The notes: generated by a model not told the origin, from the letters alone. A DNA stretch of 64,000 nucleotides from JAWKTV01 sp041398905 (GCA_041398905.1 JAWKTV010000009.1:186001-250000); one strand, 5' to 3'. Shown: positions 21,057 through 30,776, counted from the stretch's first letter. Numbers and translations are program-made.

Positions 21057-22199
21057 TCAGTGTTGCGGTGTGTGCCACTGCAACGCCGTCAGCATCTGGC
21101 TGGGTGGGTATTCCCCAAAGCTGATGCCCAGTGCACGCGCCCCCTGTACCGCGGAGCCGTTGGGGTCGACGTTCGACAGTTTGCCCACCGCCTCCTTGAT
21201 CGGCACGCTGTGGATCTCGGGCGGGTGGTAGGAAACCATCTCGCCAAATCTCCGCTGCACCACGAGTCGGACGGCATGTGCGCCGTATTGGGTGGCGAGC
21301 ATGCGGTCGAAGTTCGTCGGCGGTCCACCCCGCTGCAAGTGACCCAGCACGACGCAGCGGACCTCGCGATTCAACCGCTGCTCCAGAGTCTTCGCGACCA
21401 ACTCGCCGATCCCTCCCAGGTGGACCTGCGCGAGGGCCGGACCATCTGGCGCACCATCGGTGACGAGTCCACCATCCGGCAGGTGTGCTCCCTCGGCGAC
21501 CACGACGACGGTGAAGCGTTTGCCTTCGCGGTCACGTTCTTGAATCTTCTGACAGACGTTCTCGAACTGCCAGCGAATCTCCGGCAAGAGAATCACACCC
21601 GCGCCCCCCGCGATGCCGGCGTGCAGGGCGATCCATCCGGCGTGCCGGCCCATCACCTCCACCACCATCACCCGCTCGTGACTAATCGCGGTCGAGTACA
21701 GCCGATCGATGGCGTCGGTCGCACAGGCGACCGCGCTGTCGAAGCCGAAAGAGAACGCCGTCGAAGAGAGGTCGTTGTCGATCGTCTTCGGCACTCCGAC
21801 GACCGGCAGCCCTTGCTCATGGAATTGCTCCGCCACCGCCAGTGATCCATCGCCCCCGACGCAAACCAGGGCTTCCAGCGAGAGCACGCGGAAGGTGGCC
21901 CGGACTTCGTCGATGAGTTTGGGATCGAGATCGATGCGCTCGTCGACCCCTTTTCGAGCGGCGAAGCGTCCTTTGTTGGTCGAACCGAGAATGGTGCCGC
22001 CGCGGTTGATGATTCCGAGCGTGTTCTTCCGATCGAGTGACACGAAGTCGACCGGGTCGACCAGCCCTTCGTAGCCCCGCTTGAAGCCGATGACTTCGTA
22101 ACCAAACCGGGTCGCGCTTTTGACGGCGCCACGAATGACTGCGTTCAGTCCGGGACAGTCTCCGCCGGAGGTCAGAATACCGATGCGTTTGGTCGACAT
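21057..22199 (-). CDS. pfkA: 6-phosphofructokinase, probably ATP-dependent
   Basis: A 380-residue PFK-A family enzyme that phosphorylates fructose-6-phosphate in glycolysis. The N-terminus RIGILTSGGDCPGLNAVIRG and the motifs LVCVGGDGSLAVAE, GVPKTIDNDLSSTAFSFGFDSA, EVMGRHAGWIAL and LGHLQRGGPP are diagnostic. GGDG, with Gly at the position that is Asp in pyrophosphate-dependent enzymes, together with Lys in PKTIDND, matches the longer group III ATP-dependent type. This inference follows known specificity rules. The start is the ATG at 22199; the frame extends further but without family sequence. It is a monocistronic-looking minus-strand gene. Confidence 0.93.
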   Translation of the reverse strand: MSTKRIGILTSGGDCPGLNAVIRGAVKSATRFGYEVIGFKRGYEGLVDPVDFVSLDRKNTLGIINRGGTILGSTNKGRFAARKGVDERIDLDPKLIDEVRATFRVLSLEALVCVGGDGSLAVAEQFHEQGLPVVGVPKTIDNDLSSTAFSFGFDSAVACATDAIDRLYSTAISHERVMVVEVMGRHAGWIALHAGIAGGAGVILLPEIRWQFENVCQKIQERDREGKRFTVVVVAEGAHLPDGGLVTDGAPDGPALAQVHLGGIGELVAKTLEQRLNREVRCVVLGHLQRGGPPTNFDRMLATQYGAHAVRLVVQRRFGEMVSYHPPEIHSVPIKEAVGKLSNVDPNGSAVQGARALGISFGEYPPSQMLTALQWHTPQH

Positions 22200-22657
22200 G
22201 GACAGGCTGCTGCTCACACACAGGGAGGGGAGGCGGAAGCCATCGCGCCTCGAAACTCGCGGCGCTCGAACCGACATCTCGTGAGCCAACTGGTCACGAC
22301 AGGGGGCAAGGCGAGGACAATGGCGCGCGTAATCTATCGTCGCGACGCTGGCAGCGTGAAGGTCGCTATCGCGGGATTCACCTCACATCGAGGACAACGC
22401 ATGCAACCGCGACGGGCCGGAGGATGACGCCAAGGCCGATGAATCCGCTGGGATCAATTGTGCATCGTCCAAGGTTCAACGACGATTGGAGCCGGGTTCG
22501 GTTGGCAGCTATAGTTGTTCGTCCGCTGCCTGGTGACGCGGCTCGCGAATTCGAGAGGGAACGAACTCGACGCGCGGGTGCCGTGTCGCGTCAGCCGGGC
22601 GTCGATGCCTGCGTTGAAAGCCGAACTGTCCATGATTTTTGTCGTTGGGAGACCACA
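22200..22657. other. Divergent intergenic region, pfkA to asd
   Basis: This 458-base gap separates the divergent starts of pfkA (minus) and asd (plus). An open frame runs from 22424 into asd, but its first 78 codons are unlike the family. Both promoters should be here. No operator or RNA structure was recognised. Confidence 0.45.
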
Positions 22658-23665
22658 GTGTTCAAGTCTGTCGTGCTTGTTGGAGCGACCGGTGCCGTTG
22701 GCCGGATCATGCGTGACCTGCTGGAGCAGCGGAACTTCGCTGCCGAGCAGTTTCGCTTTCTGGCGTCGGCTCGCAGCGCCGGCTCGAAGCTGACGTTTCA
22801 AGGACGCGAGTACGTTGTCGAAGAGCTGACGAAGCAGGCCTTCGCCGGAGCGGACCTGGTGATCTCGACGACACCCGACGACACCGCCCGCGATTTCCTG
22901 CCGTCCGCCGTCGAGGCCGGCGCGACCGTGATTGACGAGTCGGGCTACTGGCGCATGAAAGACGGTGTCGCGCTGGTCATTCCCGAAGTCAATCCGCAAG
23001 CGGCGCTCGACGCGAAAGGGATCATCGCCAGCCCCAACTGTTCCACCACGCAACTCGTGATGGCACTCAAGCCGCTGCATGATGCGGCCCGCGTAACGAG
23101 GGTCGTCGTCAGCACCTACCAGGCCACCAGCGGTGCCGGCGTCCAGGGCCAGGCCGACCTTGCGGATGGTTCACGCGCCGCGCTCACCGGCGAGCCCTAC
23201 GGCTACAAGGCGTTCAAGCACCCGATCGCCTTCAACTGCATTCCGCAGATCGGCTCCGAGAAGGAATCGGGATACACCAGCGAAGAGATGAAGATGGTCT
23301 ACGAGACCCGCAAGATCCTCGGCGACGAATCGATCCTCGTCTGTCCGACGGCTGTGCGGGTTCCGGTCTCGAACTGCCATAGCGAGTCAATACTCGTCGA
23401 GACCGAGCGGCCAGTCTCAGTCGAACAGGCTCGCGAGTTGTTCGCCGCCTTCCCAGGCATCACGGTCGTCGACAACCTGGGAGCCGGCGAATACCCCATG
23501 CCTTCGCAGTGCGACGGGTCCGACGAAGTCTTCATCGGCCGCATCCGCAAGGACCTCTCGCATCCCAACGGCCTCGCCTTCTGGTGCGTGAGCGACAACC
23601 TCCGCAAGGGAGCCGCCACCAACGCCGTGCAGATTGCCGAACTGCTCGCAACCGCCCGGGCGTAG
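22658..23665 (+). CDS. asd: Aspartate-semialdehyde dehydrogenase
   Basis: A 335-residue enzyme that reduces aspartyl-4-phosphate to aspartate-4-semialdehyde with NADPH, leading to lysine/diaminopimelate, threonine and methionine. The Rossmann start VVLVGATGAVGRIMRDLLEQRNF, the catalytic cysteine in IIASPNCSTTQLVMAL, the STYQATSGAG stretch, the IAFNCIPQIG loop and RVPVSNCHSESILVE are all typical. The frame opens earlier, but the GTG at 22658 starts the family sequence and has a GGGAG site upstream. It stands alone, divergent from pfkA. Confidence 0.93.
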   Translation: MFKSVVLVGATGAVGRIMRDLLEQRNFAAEQFRFLASARSAGSKLTFQGREYVVEELTKQAFAGADLVISTTPDDTARDFLPSAVEAGATVIDESGYWRMKDGVALVIPEVNPQAALDAKGIIASPNCSTTQLVMALKPLHDAARVTRVVVSTYQATSGAGVQGQADLADGSRAALTGEPYGYKAFKHPIAFNCIPQIGSEKESGYTSEEMKMVYETRKILGDESILVCPTAVRVPVSNCHSESILVETERPVSVEQARELFAAFPGITVVDNLGAGEYPMPSQCDGSDEVFIGRIRKDLSHPNGLAFWCVSDNLRKGAATNAVQIAELLATARA

Positions 23666-23701
23666 CGGGCCCCACAGGCATCGCGTGGCTTCGCCAGGAG
23701 G

Positions 23702-23727
23702 CCCGGTCCGTCAGTTGACTGGCCGGG
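23702..23727 (+). terminator. Possible asd terminator hairpin
   Basis: A GC-rich imperfect hairpin (outer arms CCCGG and CCGGG, inner GTCA and TGAC) lies 37 bases after the asd stop. It has no T run. Confidence 0.3.
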
Positions 23728-23830
23728 TCGCTCGGCAACAGGCTTCCTCACCTTCAGCGTTCGCCGGGCCTTCCGACTTCCGAGGTGCCGTATCCGGGGC
23801 AATTGTCACGAAGTCGCTTCGCAGGACAGT

Positions 23831-23944
23831 CTGTTGAAGAACGCGCGCGACGGACTTCCAGCCCGTCGCCGAACCGTCGAAACCACCCGATTCTCCGCCG
23901 AGAGGACATCGGCAGGATGCCAACCGCAGAGCTTTTCAACAGGC
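23831..23944 (-). repeat. Dispersed ~115-bp repeat with inverted ends, copy A
   Basis: Read on the minus strand, this non-coding element starts CCTGTTGAAAAGC and ends CGCGTTCTTCAACAG, so its ends are inverted copies of each other. Inside it are GGCATCCTGCCGATG and CTGGAAGTCCG, both also present in the copy at 35063-35178 in the opposite orientation. No open frame with a start and domain is inside. It looks like a MITE- or REP-like mobile repeat. Confidence 0.65.
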
Positions 23945-24022
23945 CGCCAAGACCCGACTCGGATTGACAACGTCCGGGAGGTGGACGACGTTAGTGGCAT
24001 GGCAAGCGACATGAACCGGCCG

Positions 24023-24043
24023 CTCGCCGGGTGACCCGGCGAG
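24023..24043. terminator. Perfect GC-rich hairpin
   Basis: CTCGCCGGG and its complement CCCGGCGAG flank a three-base TGA loop. It lies in the gap between the convergent asd and the 24282 gene, without a T run. The rest of the 23666-24281 gap holds repeat copy A and no gene. Confidence 0.35.
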
Positions 24044-24281
24044 ATTATCCGTAGAATCGGATCGACGTACGGAGAGGATTGGTATGGAACCTGGAAGAGA
24101 CGAGATTCACGAGCATTGTCCTGTCGCTGTTTGCGGCCAATGAGCCTGTGATCCGTGCGTAGGTACGTCGTTTGGTCCCAACTCGCCACGACGCAGCGGA
24201 GCAGCCGTGCGTCGCGCTGCGTATCGGTTGCGGCTCACGTTGAGGGGCGGTTCACCAGCCCAACTGCTGAATCCGTAACTG

Positions 24282-24737
24282 CTACCGCAACCGCTCGACG
24301 GAGGTGATGTCGTCGATCGAGAACGGGCCGACAGGGGTTGACGCTCCCTGCAGCACCAGCAGACCGCGTTCGCTCTCGCGGGCATCAGGGTATCCGTCGA
24401 CGCATTCGCCCGACCGCAGCGTTACCCGCACCTCGAACGACTCTTCGAGCCCCTTCAGGCCATCCACGTACAAGGCGGGAAAGCGGCTCCAGGCCCACAG
24501 CCAGAGCGTGAACTGCGGGTCGACCCGGCCCGCGATGTCGTTCCACTCTTGTGCCGCCTTGAGCAACTCCCGCCGGGGTGCGTGCTGGCACCAGGGCTGC
24601 AGCACACCGCGAATCCACTCCCGCCGTGAGACGGCGAGCTGGTCGAACGTCGTGGTGAGATCGCACGACACCGCGGGCGAGGGGGACTCGCCCGCGGTGT
24701 CGTCGGTATTCGGCAGGTCATCCGTCATCGTGCTCAC
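24282..24737 (-). CDS. Conserved hypothetical protein downstream of pckA
   Basis: A 151-residue protein with no recognised domain. The N-terminal 25 residues are acidic and Pro/Ser-rich (probably disordered). The body has a Trp-rich helical part (EWNDIAGRVDPQFTLWLWAWSRFP) and a C-terminal beta-like part (VRVTLRSGECVDGYPDARE and GPFSIDDITSVERL) reminiscent of an SH3-like or Sm-like small barrel. There is no signal peptide. It starts 30 bases after the pckA stop in the same direction, so it is probably in the pckA operon. ATG at 24737 or 24728 is possible. Confidence 0.65.
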   Translation of the reverse strand: MSTMTDDLPNTDDTAGESPSPAVSCDLTTTFDQLAVSRREWIRGVLQPWCQHAPRRELLKAAQEWNDIAGRVDPQFTLWLWAWSRFPALYVDGLKGLEESFEVRVTLRSGECVDGYPDARESERGLLVLQGASTPVGPFSIDDITSVERLR

Positions 24738-24767
24738 CCAGCGATCCTCACTCCGCGTCCAGACTTC

Positions 24768-26370
24768 TCACGCTTCCAACTCGCTGACGACCGGCCCGGC
24801 GGCGAGGACTTCGGCACGCACGCCATCGGCATACTGGGTGAAGTTCTTTTGGAACAGGCCGGCGAGCTTGCGCGGTCGCCTCGTAGCTGGCCGCATCGCT
24901 CCAGCTCTGTCGTGGAACCAGGATCTCCGCGGGGACACCCGGGCAGGCGGTGACGACATCCAGTCCGAAGATCGGGTCGCGGACGACGGGAGCGTCGGCC
25001 AGCTCGCCGGAGTAAATCGACTGGATGATCGCACGGGTGTACTTCAGGGAGATGCGAGCGCCCGTCCCGTAGCTCCCGCCGGCCCAACCGGTGTTGACGA
25101 GCCAGACATGGGCATGATGCCTGCGGAGCTTTTCCGAGAGCAGCTTCGCGTACACCCCGGATGCCAGACCAGAAACGGTCCGCCGAAGCACGGGGAGAAC
25201 GTCGCGGAGGGTTCTTTGACGCCCATCTCGGTGCCGGCCACCTTGGCCGTATAGCCGCTGATGAAGTGATACTCGGCTTGCTCGGGAGTGAGCCTGGAGA
25301 CCGGGGGCAGCACGCCGAAGGCATCGCAGGTGAGGAAGATGACATGCCGCGGGTGATCCGCCACGCAGGGGTGCGGGCATGCTCGATGAACTCGATCGGG
25401 TACGCGCGCGCGTGTTCTCGGTGACGGTCGTGTTGCCGAAGTCGACATGGTGCCGCGCCGGGTCGTACACGACGTTCTCAAGCACCGCTCCGAAGCGGAG
25501 GGCATCGAAGATCTGCGGCTCGGCCTCGCGCGTGAGATACACCGCCTTGGCATAGCAGCCACCCTCGATATTGAAGATTCCGGTGTCGCTCCAGCAGTGC
25601 TCGTCGTCGCCGATGAGGTCACGTTCCGGGTCGGCCGACAGAGTCGTTTTGCCGGTGCCCGACAGGCCGAACAGCACGGCTGACTCGCCCGTCTCACGAT
25701 TCGACGTGGCGGAGCAGTGCATCGACAGGATGCCCTGCTTGGGCATGGCGTAGTTCATGTAGGTGAAGATCGCCTTCTTCATCTCCCCCGCGTAGTCGGT
25801 CCCCAGAATGATGACCTCGCGTTCGTCGAGGTGGAGGTCGACGCTGGTCTTCGAGGTCATGCCGGTGGTGTAGCGATTGGCGGGGAAGCCGCCGGCGTTG
25901 ACGATCAGGAAGTCGGGATCGCCGAAGTTCGCCAACTCGTCGCTGGTGGGGCGAATGAGCATGTTGTACATGAACAGGGCATGGTACGGGCGGGCGCACA
26001 GCACCCGGACCTTGATCCGCGTCGCCGGATCCCAACCGGCGAAGCCATCGAAGCAGTACAGCCGCTCCCGAGTGTTGAGGTAGTCGATCGCCCGCTCTCG
26101 ATTGACCATGAACGACCGTTCCTCGAGCGCGAAGTTGACCGGTCCCCACCAGACATCCTGCTCGATGGACGGCGTCCGTACGACGCGCTTGTCTTTCGGG
26201 GAACGCCCGGTCTTTTCACCGGAGTACGCGATCAGCGCGCCGGTGTCGGAGATCGCGGCCCGTTCCTCGTGACGGATCGCTTCCTCGTAAAGCTGGGCGG
26301 GAGAAGCGTTTCGCAGTACGGTTGAGACGGTGATGCCATGACGCGAGAGGTCGAAGCATTGGTCTGACAT
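24768..26370 (-). CDS. pckA: Phosphoenolpyruvate carboxykinase, ATP type (frameshifted)
   Basis: A gluconeogenic enzyme of about 533 residues that converts oxaloacetate and ATP to phosphoenolpyruvate. Motifs visible are YSGEKTGRSPKDKRVV, the ATP-type P-loop GLSGTGKTTLSADP, the kinase-2 motif DDEHCWSDTG, and GGCYAKAVYLT. The frame breaks near 25410, 25190 and 24870. Pieces from the other frames (FISGYTAKVAGTE, GMGVKEPSATFSPCFGGPF-like, WLVNTGWAGGSYGTG and LAGLFQKNFTQYADG) complete the protein, giving the true stop at 24768. The first base-perfect half alone rules out a GTP-type enzyme. The gene precedes a small conserved protein gene. Confidence 0.92.
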
Positions 26371-26448
26371 GAGGGCTCCTCCTGAAGCAAGTCAGAGATC
26401 GAGAGATGACGACCCGAGGATACCGCGCGGCTGTCCCGCCCGGAGTCG

Positions 26449-26934
26449 CTATCCGCGCTGAGAATCGCGTTTCGCATCTGTGGCAAAGTTGACGGACTCC
26501 AGGCCAGACCGCCGGCAGCGATCGTACAGGTCGATGACCACCCCCCAGTCGACGCCGTCGCCCACATCGAGGATCACCGGGTTCGTCGCGTCGACGCTCG
26601 CCAGGCCGGCGAGTTGTGCTTCGAGCTTGTCGAGGTCGCTGTACGGTGTGCCGTTCATGTCGACGGCCACCACCCCTTCACCGTCCGCGGGGTTCGTCGA
26701 TGTGATCCGCAGCCACACCTCGACCTGCCACGGATCGGCTTCGGGAGGGGGCGGGGCATCGGAGTCGACGGAGCCGGTGGCCGACAGTGTGGTCGCGATG
26801 ACCGATTCCCGAACCGTCCCGGCCGCCGCGCACAGAAAGAAGATCAGCAGCAGAAACACGACATCGATCATCGGCGTCATCGCGGCCGAGCCGTCATCCA
26901 GGACGCGATGCGAGCGAGAGTCGGGGATGCGCAT
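26449..26934 (-). CDS. ExbD/TolR-family biopolymer transport protein
   Basis: A 161-residue ExbD-type protein: a short basic cytoplasmic N-terminus, then AMTPMIDVVFLLLIFFLCAA, a single membrane helix with the conserved Asp that carries protons in the motor complex. A periplasmic domain ending in PVILDVGDGVDWGVVIDLYDRCR follows. ExbD normally works with ExbB/MotA-type proton channels and a TonB, but no such gene is adjacent; its neighbours are pckA and a tRNA. Either the partner is elsewhere or this is an orphan copy. Confidence 0.85.
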   Translation of the reverse strand: MRIPDSRSHRVLDDGSAAMTPMIDVVFLLLIFFLCAAAGTVRESVIATTLSATGSVDSDAPPPPEADPWQVEVWLRITSTNPADGEGVVAVDMNGTPYSDLDKLEAQLAGLASVDATNPVILDVGDGVDWGVVIDLYDRCRRSGLESVNFATDAKRDSQRG

Positions 26935-27081
26935 GAGGCGTCGCTGGGGATGAAACCGTCACCCGGCCGTCACGTTTGCCGGACGGGGAGCGATTCCGCG
27001 GACAGGCTGATCGCCAGTCGATTGCCGATTCAGGAAAGGAGCGGTGCCGGTCGACAAGATCGTCCCGTCACCGCCGAAAAG

Positions 27082-27155
27082 TAGCCACGCCCCGGCTCGA
27101 ACGGGGAACCTCGTGCGTGTAAAGCACGCGCTCTGACCAATTGAGCTACGCGGCC
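27082..27155 (-). tRNA. tRNA-Val (UAC)
   Basis: A 74-nt cloverleaf on the minus strand: acceptor arms GGCCGCG and CGTGGCT (G-U at pairs 1-72 and 5-68), T8-A9, D arm GCTC/GAGC with a nine-base loop, anticodon arm CGTGC-TTTACAC-GCACG giving anticodon TAC, five-base variable loop, and T arm CCCCG-TTCGAGC-CGGGG. The discriminator is A. CCA is not encoded and must be added. Confidence 0.95.
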
Positions 27156-27477
27156 CGTATTCGGAATTACCTCGCGATCCCTGGCGCTTGTGAGCCAGAA
27201 AACGTCAACTCTCGGCGAACCTTTCGCGGCATGGCTTCGTCCAAGTCGGAATGGTTCTGCCGGGAATGGCGACTCGCGAAGTCGGGCATCGTTCTCGAAT
27301 CGCCGGTCGGTGTTGTACCAAATCTCGCCCCCGGACGAGAAGGCTTGAACCGGAAGTTGACAGATCACGTACACTGTCTGGCAGGTCGCATCACAATCAC
27401 ACCGCGGATGGGCCATGATTCGACGGTTCTCCAGCCGAACGCGCGGTGTCGCCTGCCTCGTTCAAGGAGGTTTCTCG

Positions 27478-27849
27478 ATGACCAGACAACTTGCCGAGTC
27501 GAACTCGTTCCACGTTTATAAGCAAGGCCAGCTCACTATCATCGGGTTTGATGGCAAGGCGCTCACCGATCCCCGGCAGGAAATCGCCTGTCGCGACGAA
27601 CTGCTCCGCATGATCGATCACGCGGACTGCCAGATCCTCGCCGTGGACCTGATGCAGGTGCCGGTCATTTCCAGTTGGATCCTCGGCATCCTCGCGGCCA
27701 TCAAGCAGAAGGGGGTGCAGGTGGAACTCTATCATCCGAACCCTCAGATGCGTGACGTCCTGTCCGTCACCCGGTTAGACGAGCTGTTGCACGTGCGGCA
27801 CGACGAGGTTCGACCCGATGCAACGGGGAACTCAGCGCATCTCGCCTGA
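27478..27849 (+). CDS. STAS-domain (anti-anti-sigma-like) protein
   Basis: A 123-residue single STAS domain. The core shows FHVYKQGQLTIIGFDGKALTD, then ILAVDLMQVPVISSWILGILAA with the Ser-Ser pair at the usual phosphorylation position of anti-sigma-factor antagonists, and VELYHPNPQMRDVLSVTRLDELL. The ATG has a strong AAGGAGG site just upstream, so I prefer it to the in-frame start at 27415. No kinase or sigma factor is adjacent. Its 3' end overlaps the convergent 27832 gene by 18 bases. Confidence 0.85.
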   Translation: MTRQLAESNSFHVYKQGQLTIIGFDGKALTDPRQEIACRDELLRMIDHADCQILAVDLMQVPVISSWILGILAAIKQKGVQVELYHPNPQMRDVLSVTRLDELLHVRHDEVRPDATGNSAHLA

Positions 27850-29250
27850 CGCATCGCCATCCGCTGCGACCGGTACCCCGGCTTCGTGATCCGCTTCACG
27901 ACCAGCCGCTGGACCGGTCTCGTCACCTGTCGCGGCGAAGGCCGCGACGCCGTGGTGCCGCAGGTTGAAGACGTCCGGGTCGAACGGATCGCCGCGTCCC
28001 GCCTGCACGATCCGCCGCATCATCGCGGCGTCGCTCTCGGTGGCGGCCAGCCGGGTCGTCGAGTTCTCGGTCCACTCCGCCGCAGCCTGCACGACCGCGC
28101 CGCGCTGCGGTGCGGCGTCAGATGCAGCGAGCCGCACCTCCGAACCTCCCGGTGCCGTTGAGCCTGCGGGCCACTCGCGGTCGACTCCCGTCGCGGTGCC
28201 GTGCTGATCGTGATGCTCGCTGCCGGTGCCCCGCTGGTTCTGACCGGCGAGCCGCGGCGAGGCTGCCGCTCCCGGCGGCAATGGAAGTTCGCGGGCCGCA
28301 CGACTGATCCAGTCCTGCAGCAACTGTCGCTGCGCCGCCGCCTGCGGACCGCGGAACGCATGTTGATGAACACCCCGCACCTCGGTCGCCCGTCGCAACA
28401 GTGGGCTGTTGAGCGGCTCCGTGACATCGATGAACCTCAACAGTTGGCTCAGATTATGGTCGCTCGCCAGACGATTAAGCCGCTGGCCCGCGGCGATCGG
28501 CTTGAGCACGAACTCGTTCTGTGAAGCCGTTCCGTGACAGGCCGCATTGCCGCACCGGTTCGACACCAGCGGCTGCACCTCACGGACGAACGTTGCCACC
28601 GTCTCCTGCGACAGCCCCTCCAGCGATCGCTCGTTCGGACTGACAACGACCCTTGCTCCGGCGCGGGGAGCCCCGCTCCCTTCGATCGCCCGTGCGGATT
28701 TTCGATCCTCCTGCTGAGCGACATCAATGAGTTGCAGCAGTCTGCGGGCCTCCATACGGGCCGGCTCCAGCCGCAGCGCGGCGATGATCTCCACCCGCGC
28801 TTCATCCCACAGACCCTGCTGAGTACACCAGTAACCCAGCTCGATCCGCTGGTTTGCATTCGCACCGGGGTTTGATTCGGCCAGCCGCCGATAGGCGTCC
28901 TTCAGCGAGGTCCCCGCAGTCCGGACCCGCTCGTACCGGACGAGCACCTGGCCGATGTTCACGCGCACCATGTACCCGCCGACCTGCGGCTCCATCGCCC
29001 CCTGCACAGTCTCCCACGTATCGAGAACGAGCACCGTCGGTTGCACGGCGTGCGTCTCCGGCTGCGTCAGACCGGCCGTCACTTCCTTTGGCAGCCCCTC
29101 GGGCAAGGCTTGCCCGAACGCTGCGGTCGTCATCAGCAGGACCGCGACAATGACAGCCAGACCGCTGAGGAACCGCCACCCGCACGCAACGCGGCTCGCG
29201 CGGGGCGCGCGGCGATCGCAGGAACTCTCGCACACTCGTTCGCAAGCCAT
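27832..29250 (-). CDS. Exported protein with heme-like CxxxxCH motif
   Basis: A 472-residue exported protein. The ATG at 29250 has a GGGAGG site, and a signal segment (WRFLSGLAVIVAVLLMTTAAFG) follows a long basic n-region. The middle has a helical, TPR-like stretch (NQRIELGYWCTQQGLWDEARVE). Around residue 260 comes EVQPLVSNRCGNAACHGTASQ, which resembles the heme-attachment region of planctomycete cytochrome-type proteins but has four residues between the cysteines, not two. The C-terminal 150 residues are low-complexity. Whether heme is bound is uncertain. Divergent from nothing; convergent with the STAS gene. Confidence 0.7.
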   Translation of the reverse strand: MACERVCESSCDRRAPRASRVACGWRFLSGLAVIVAVLLMTTAAFGQALPEGLPKEVTAGLTQPETHAVQPTVLVLDTWETVQGAMEPQVGGYMVRVNIGQVLVRYERVRTAGTSLKDAYRRLAESNPGANANQRIELGYWCTQQGLWDEARVEIIAALRLEPARMEARRLLQLIDVAQQEDRKSARAIEGSGAPRAGARVVVSPNERSLEGLSQETVATFVREVQPLVSNRCGNAACHGTASQNEFVLKPIAAGQRLNRLASDHNLSQLLRFIDVTEPLNSPLLRRATEVRGVHQHAFRGPQAAAQRQLLQDWISRAARELPLPPGAAASPRLAGQNQRGTGSEHHDQHGTATGVDREWPAGSTAPGGSEVRLAASDAAPQRGAVVQAAAEWTENSTTRLAATESDAAMMRRIVQAGRGDPFDPDVFNLRHHGVAAFAATGDETGPAAGREADHEAGVPVAADGDASGEMR

Positions 29251-29531
29251 GTTCGGACCTCCCTGTTCACTGCCAGGTCCTCGCGGCGCCTCATGCTTCA
29301 CCGCTGGCAATCTGCGCGGACCTGACTCCGGGTCGGGAAGCTATGCCCGATCTCGAACCGAGGTCAATCCGGATGCTGACCACGGCGGGTGGCTCTGCTA
29401 CCCCACTGCTCCAGCTTCTCCAATCTGCCGCGTCATGGAGTATCAGGCCAGCCGCCTGTCCGGGCTGACAGGCACGTCAACCGGTCGCGTACTGTCCGGA
29501 CGCACCGCGAGGAAGGGCAGACGGACGATCG

Positions 29532-30776
29532 TTATCGCCGCAACGTCGGCTTCGGGCGTGCCTGCAGCTCCACCTCGACCTCGAGTGCCTGACCGTCGCG
29601 CATGGCGGACACCGTCACGGTATCCCCCACATTGTACTTCTCCAGCACGCGGTACAGGTCGGCCGTCGATTCGATCGGCTCACCATCGATCCCGACGATC
29701 ACGTCTCCCAGTTCAACGCCGGTCTCTTCGCTGTAAGACTCCCCGCGCAGCCCGGCGCGCGCTGCGGAACTGCCGGGCAGTACGTTGATAATCAGCACGC
29801 CTTGCTCGGGCACACCGGGCACGCCGCGCCGCCGCAGTTCCGCGAGGAACCGCTCCTGATAGATGCTCACACCCAGGATCGGCCGCTCGATCGAGCCATT
29901 GCGAATCAACTCGGGCACCAGCCGGTTGACCGTGTCGATCGGGATGGCGAAGCCCACTCCCGCGCTTGTGCCCGACGGGCTGAAGATCGATGTGTTGACG
30001 CCGATCACCCGTCCCGCGCTATCCAGCAGCGGCCCGCCTGAGTTGCCGGGGTTGATGGCCGCATCGGTCTGAATCGCATCCTCCATCAGATGCCCATCCA
30101 GCGAAGGAATCTGCCGGCCCAGGCCGCTGATGACCCCCGTTGTCAACGTCTGCTCCAGACCAAACGGCGTGCCGATCGCGTAGACGTTCTGACCGACCCG
30201 CAGGTCGTCGGAATTGCCGATCGGGATTGGCGACAGCACTCCCGGCTCCGCGTTGATCTTCAGCACCGCGATGTCCGAAGCGGCCTCGCCGCCGACGATG
30301 TTCGCTTCGTGCCGGGAACCATCGGCGAGAATCACCTGCCACTCATTCGATACCGCCACGACGTGGTAGTTCGTCACCACGTAGCCGTCGCGGCTCCAGA
30401 TGAAGCCCGTCCCCGTGCCCGCGTTGCCATTGCCACGCCTCACCGTCACATGCACCACCGACGGCGACGCCTGCTCGAAGATTTCGATCTGCGACAGCTC
30501 CGCATCGCTGAGCGCCCCGCGCGGCGTCACCGCTCGGGCGACCGCCTCAGGATCATTCAGGTCGAACCATAAGCCCGACCGGTAACGGAACAGCAGCAGG
30601 CCAATCACACCCAGCAGCAGCACGACCACCCACAGGCTCACCAGCCTCGCCCGGGGCGTCTCGCTTCCTGGCCTCCGCCGGCGCTGTGTCGGTTCAGGGA
30701 CTGCCACCTCATGAGACTCGACGACCTCGATCGGGTCGGCAAGTGGCGAGTCGTCTTCAGGCGGGGGCGATGGCAT
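29532..30776 (-). CDS. HtrA/DegP-family serine protease with one PDZ domain
   Basis: A 414-residue membrane-anchored periplasmic protease. After a Pro-rich cytoplasmic N-terminus, residues 45-64 are one membrane helix. The trypsin-like domain has an intact triad: His138 (VVTNYHVV), Asp168 (ASDIAVLK) and Ser246 (NPGNSGGPL). A PDZ domain (about 300-410) contains LGVSIYQERFL, VLPGSSAARAGLRGESYSEE and LGDVIVGIDGEPIES. HtrA proteases degrade or refold damaged envelope proteins. I chose MPSPPPED at 30776; the frame opens at 30854. A DUF1080 fusion gene lies upstream, separated by a hairpin. This protein is the catalytically complete reference for the degenerate homologues at 44886 and 46022. Confidence 0.9.
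   Translation of the reverse strand: MPSPPPEDDSPLADPIEVVESHEVAVPEPTQRRRRPGSETPRARLVSLWVVVLLLGVIGLLLFRYRSGLWFDLNDPEAVARAVTPRGALSDAELSQIEIFEQASPSVVHVTVRRGNGNAGTGTGFIWSRDGYVVTNYHVVAVSNEWQVILADGSRHEANIVGGEAASDIAVLKINAEPGVLSPIPIGNSDDLRVGQNVYAIGTPFGLEQTLTTGVISGLGRQIPSLDGHLMEDAIQTDAAINPGNSGGPLLDSAGRVIGVNTSIFSPSGTSAGVGFAIPIDTVNRLVPELIRNGSIERPILGVSIYQERFLAELRRRGVPGVPEQGVLIINVLPGSSAARAGLRGESYSEETGVELGDVIVGIDGEPIESTADLYRVLEKYNVGDTVTVSAMRDGQALEVEVELQARPKPTLRR

Noticed and set aside
24282..26370. pckA as a true pseudogene
   Set aside because: All catalytic motifs are present and each break can be bridged by a single-base change, as in the other genes of this window.
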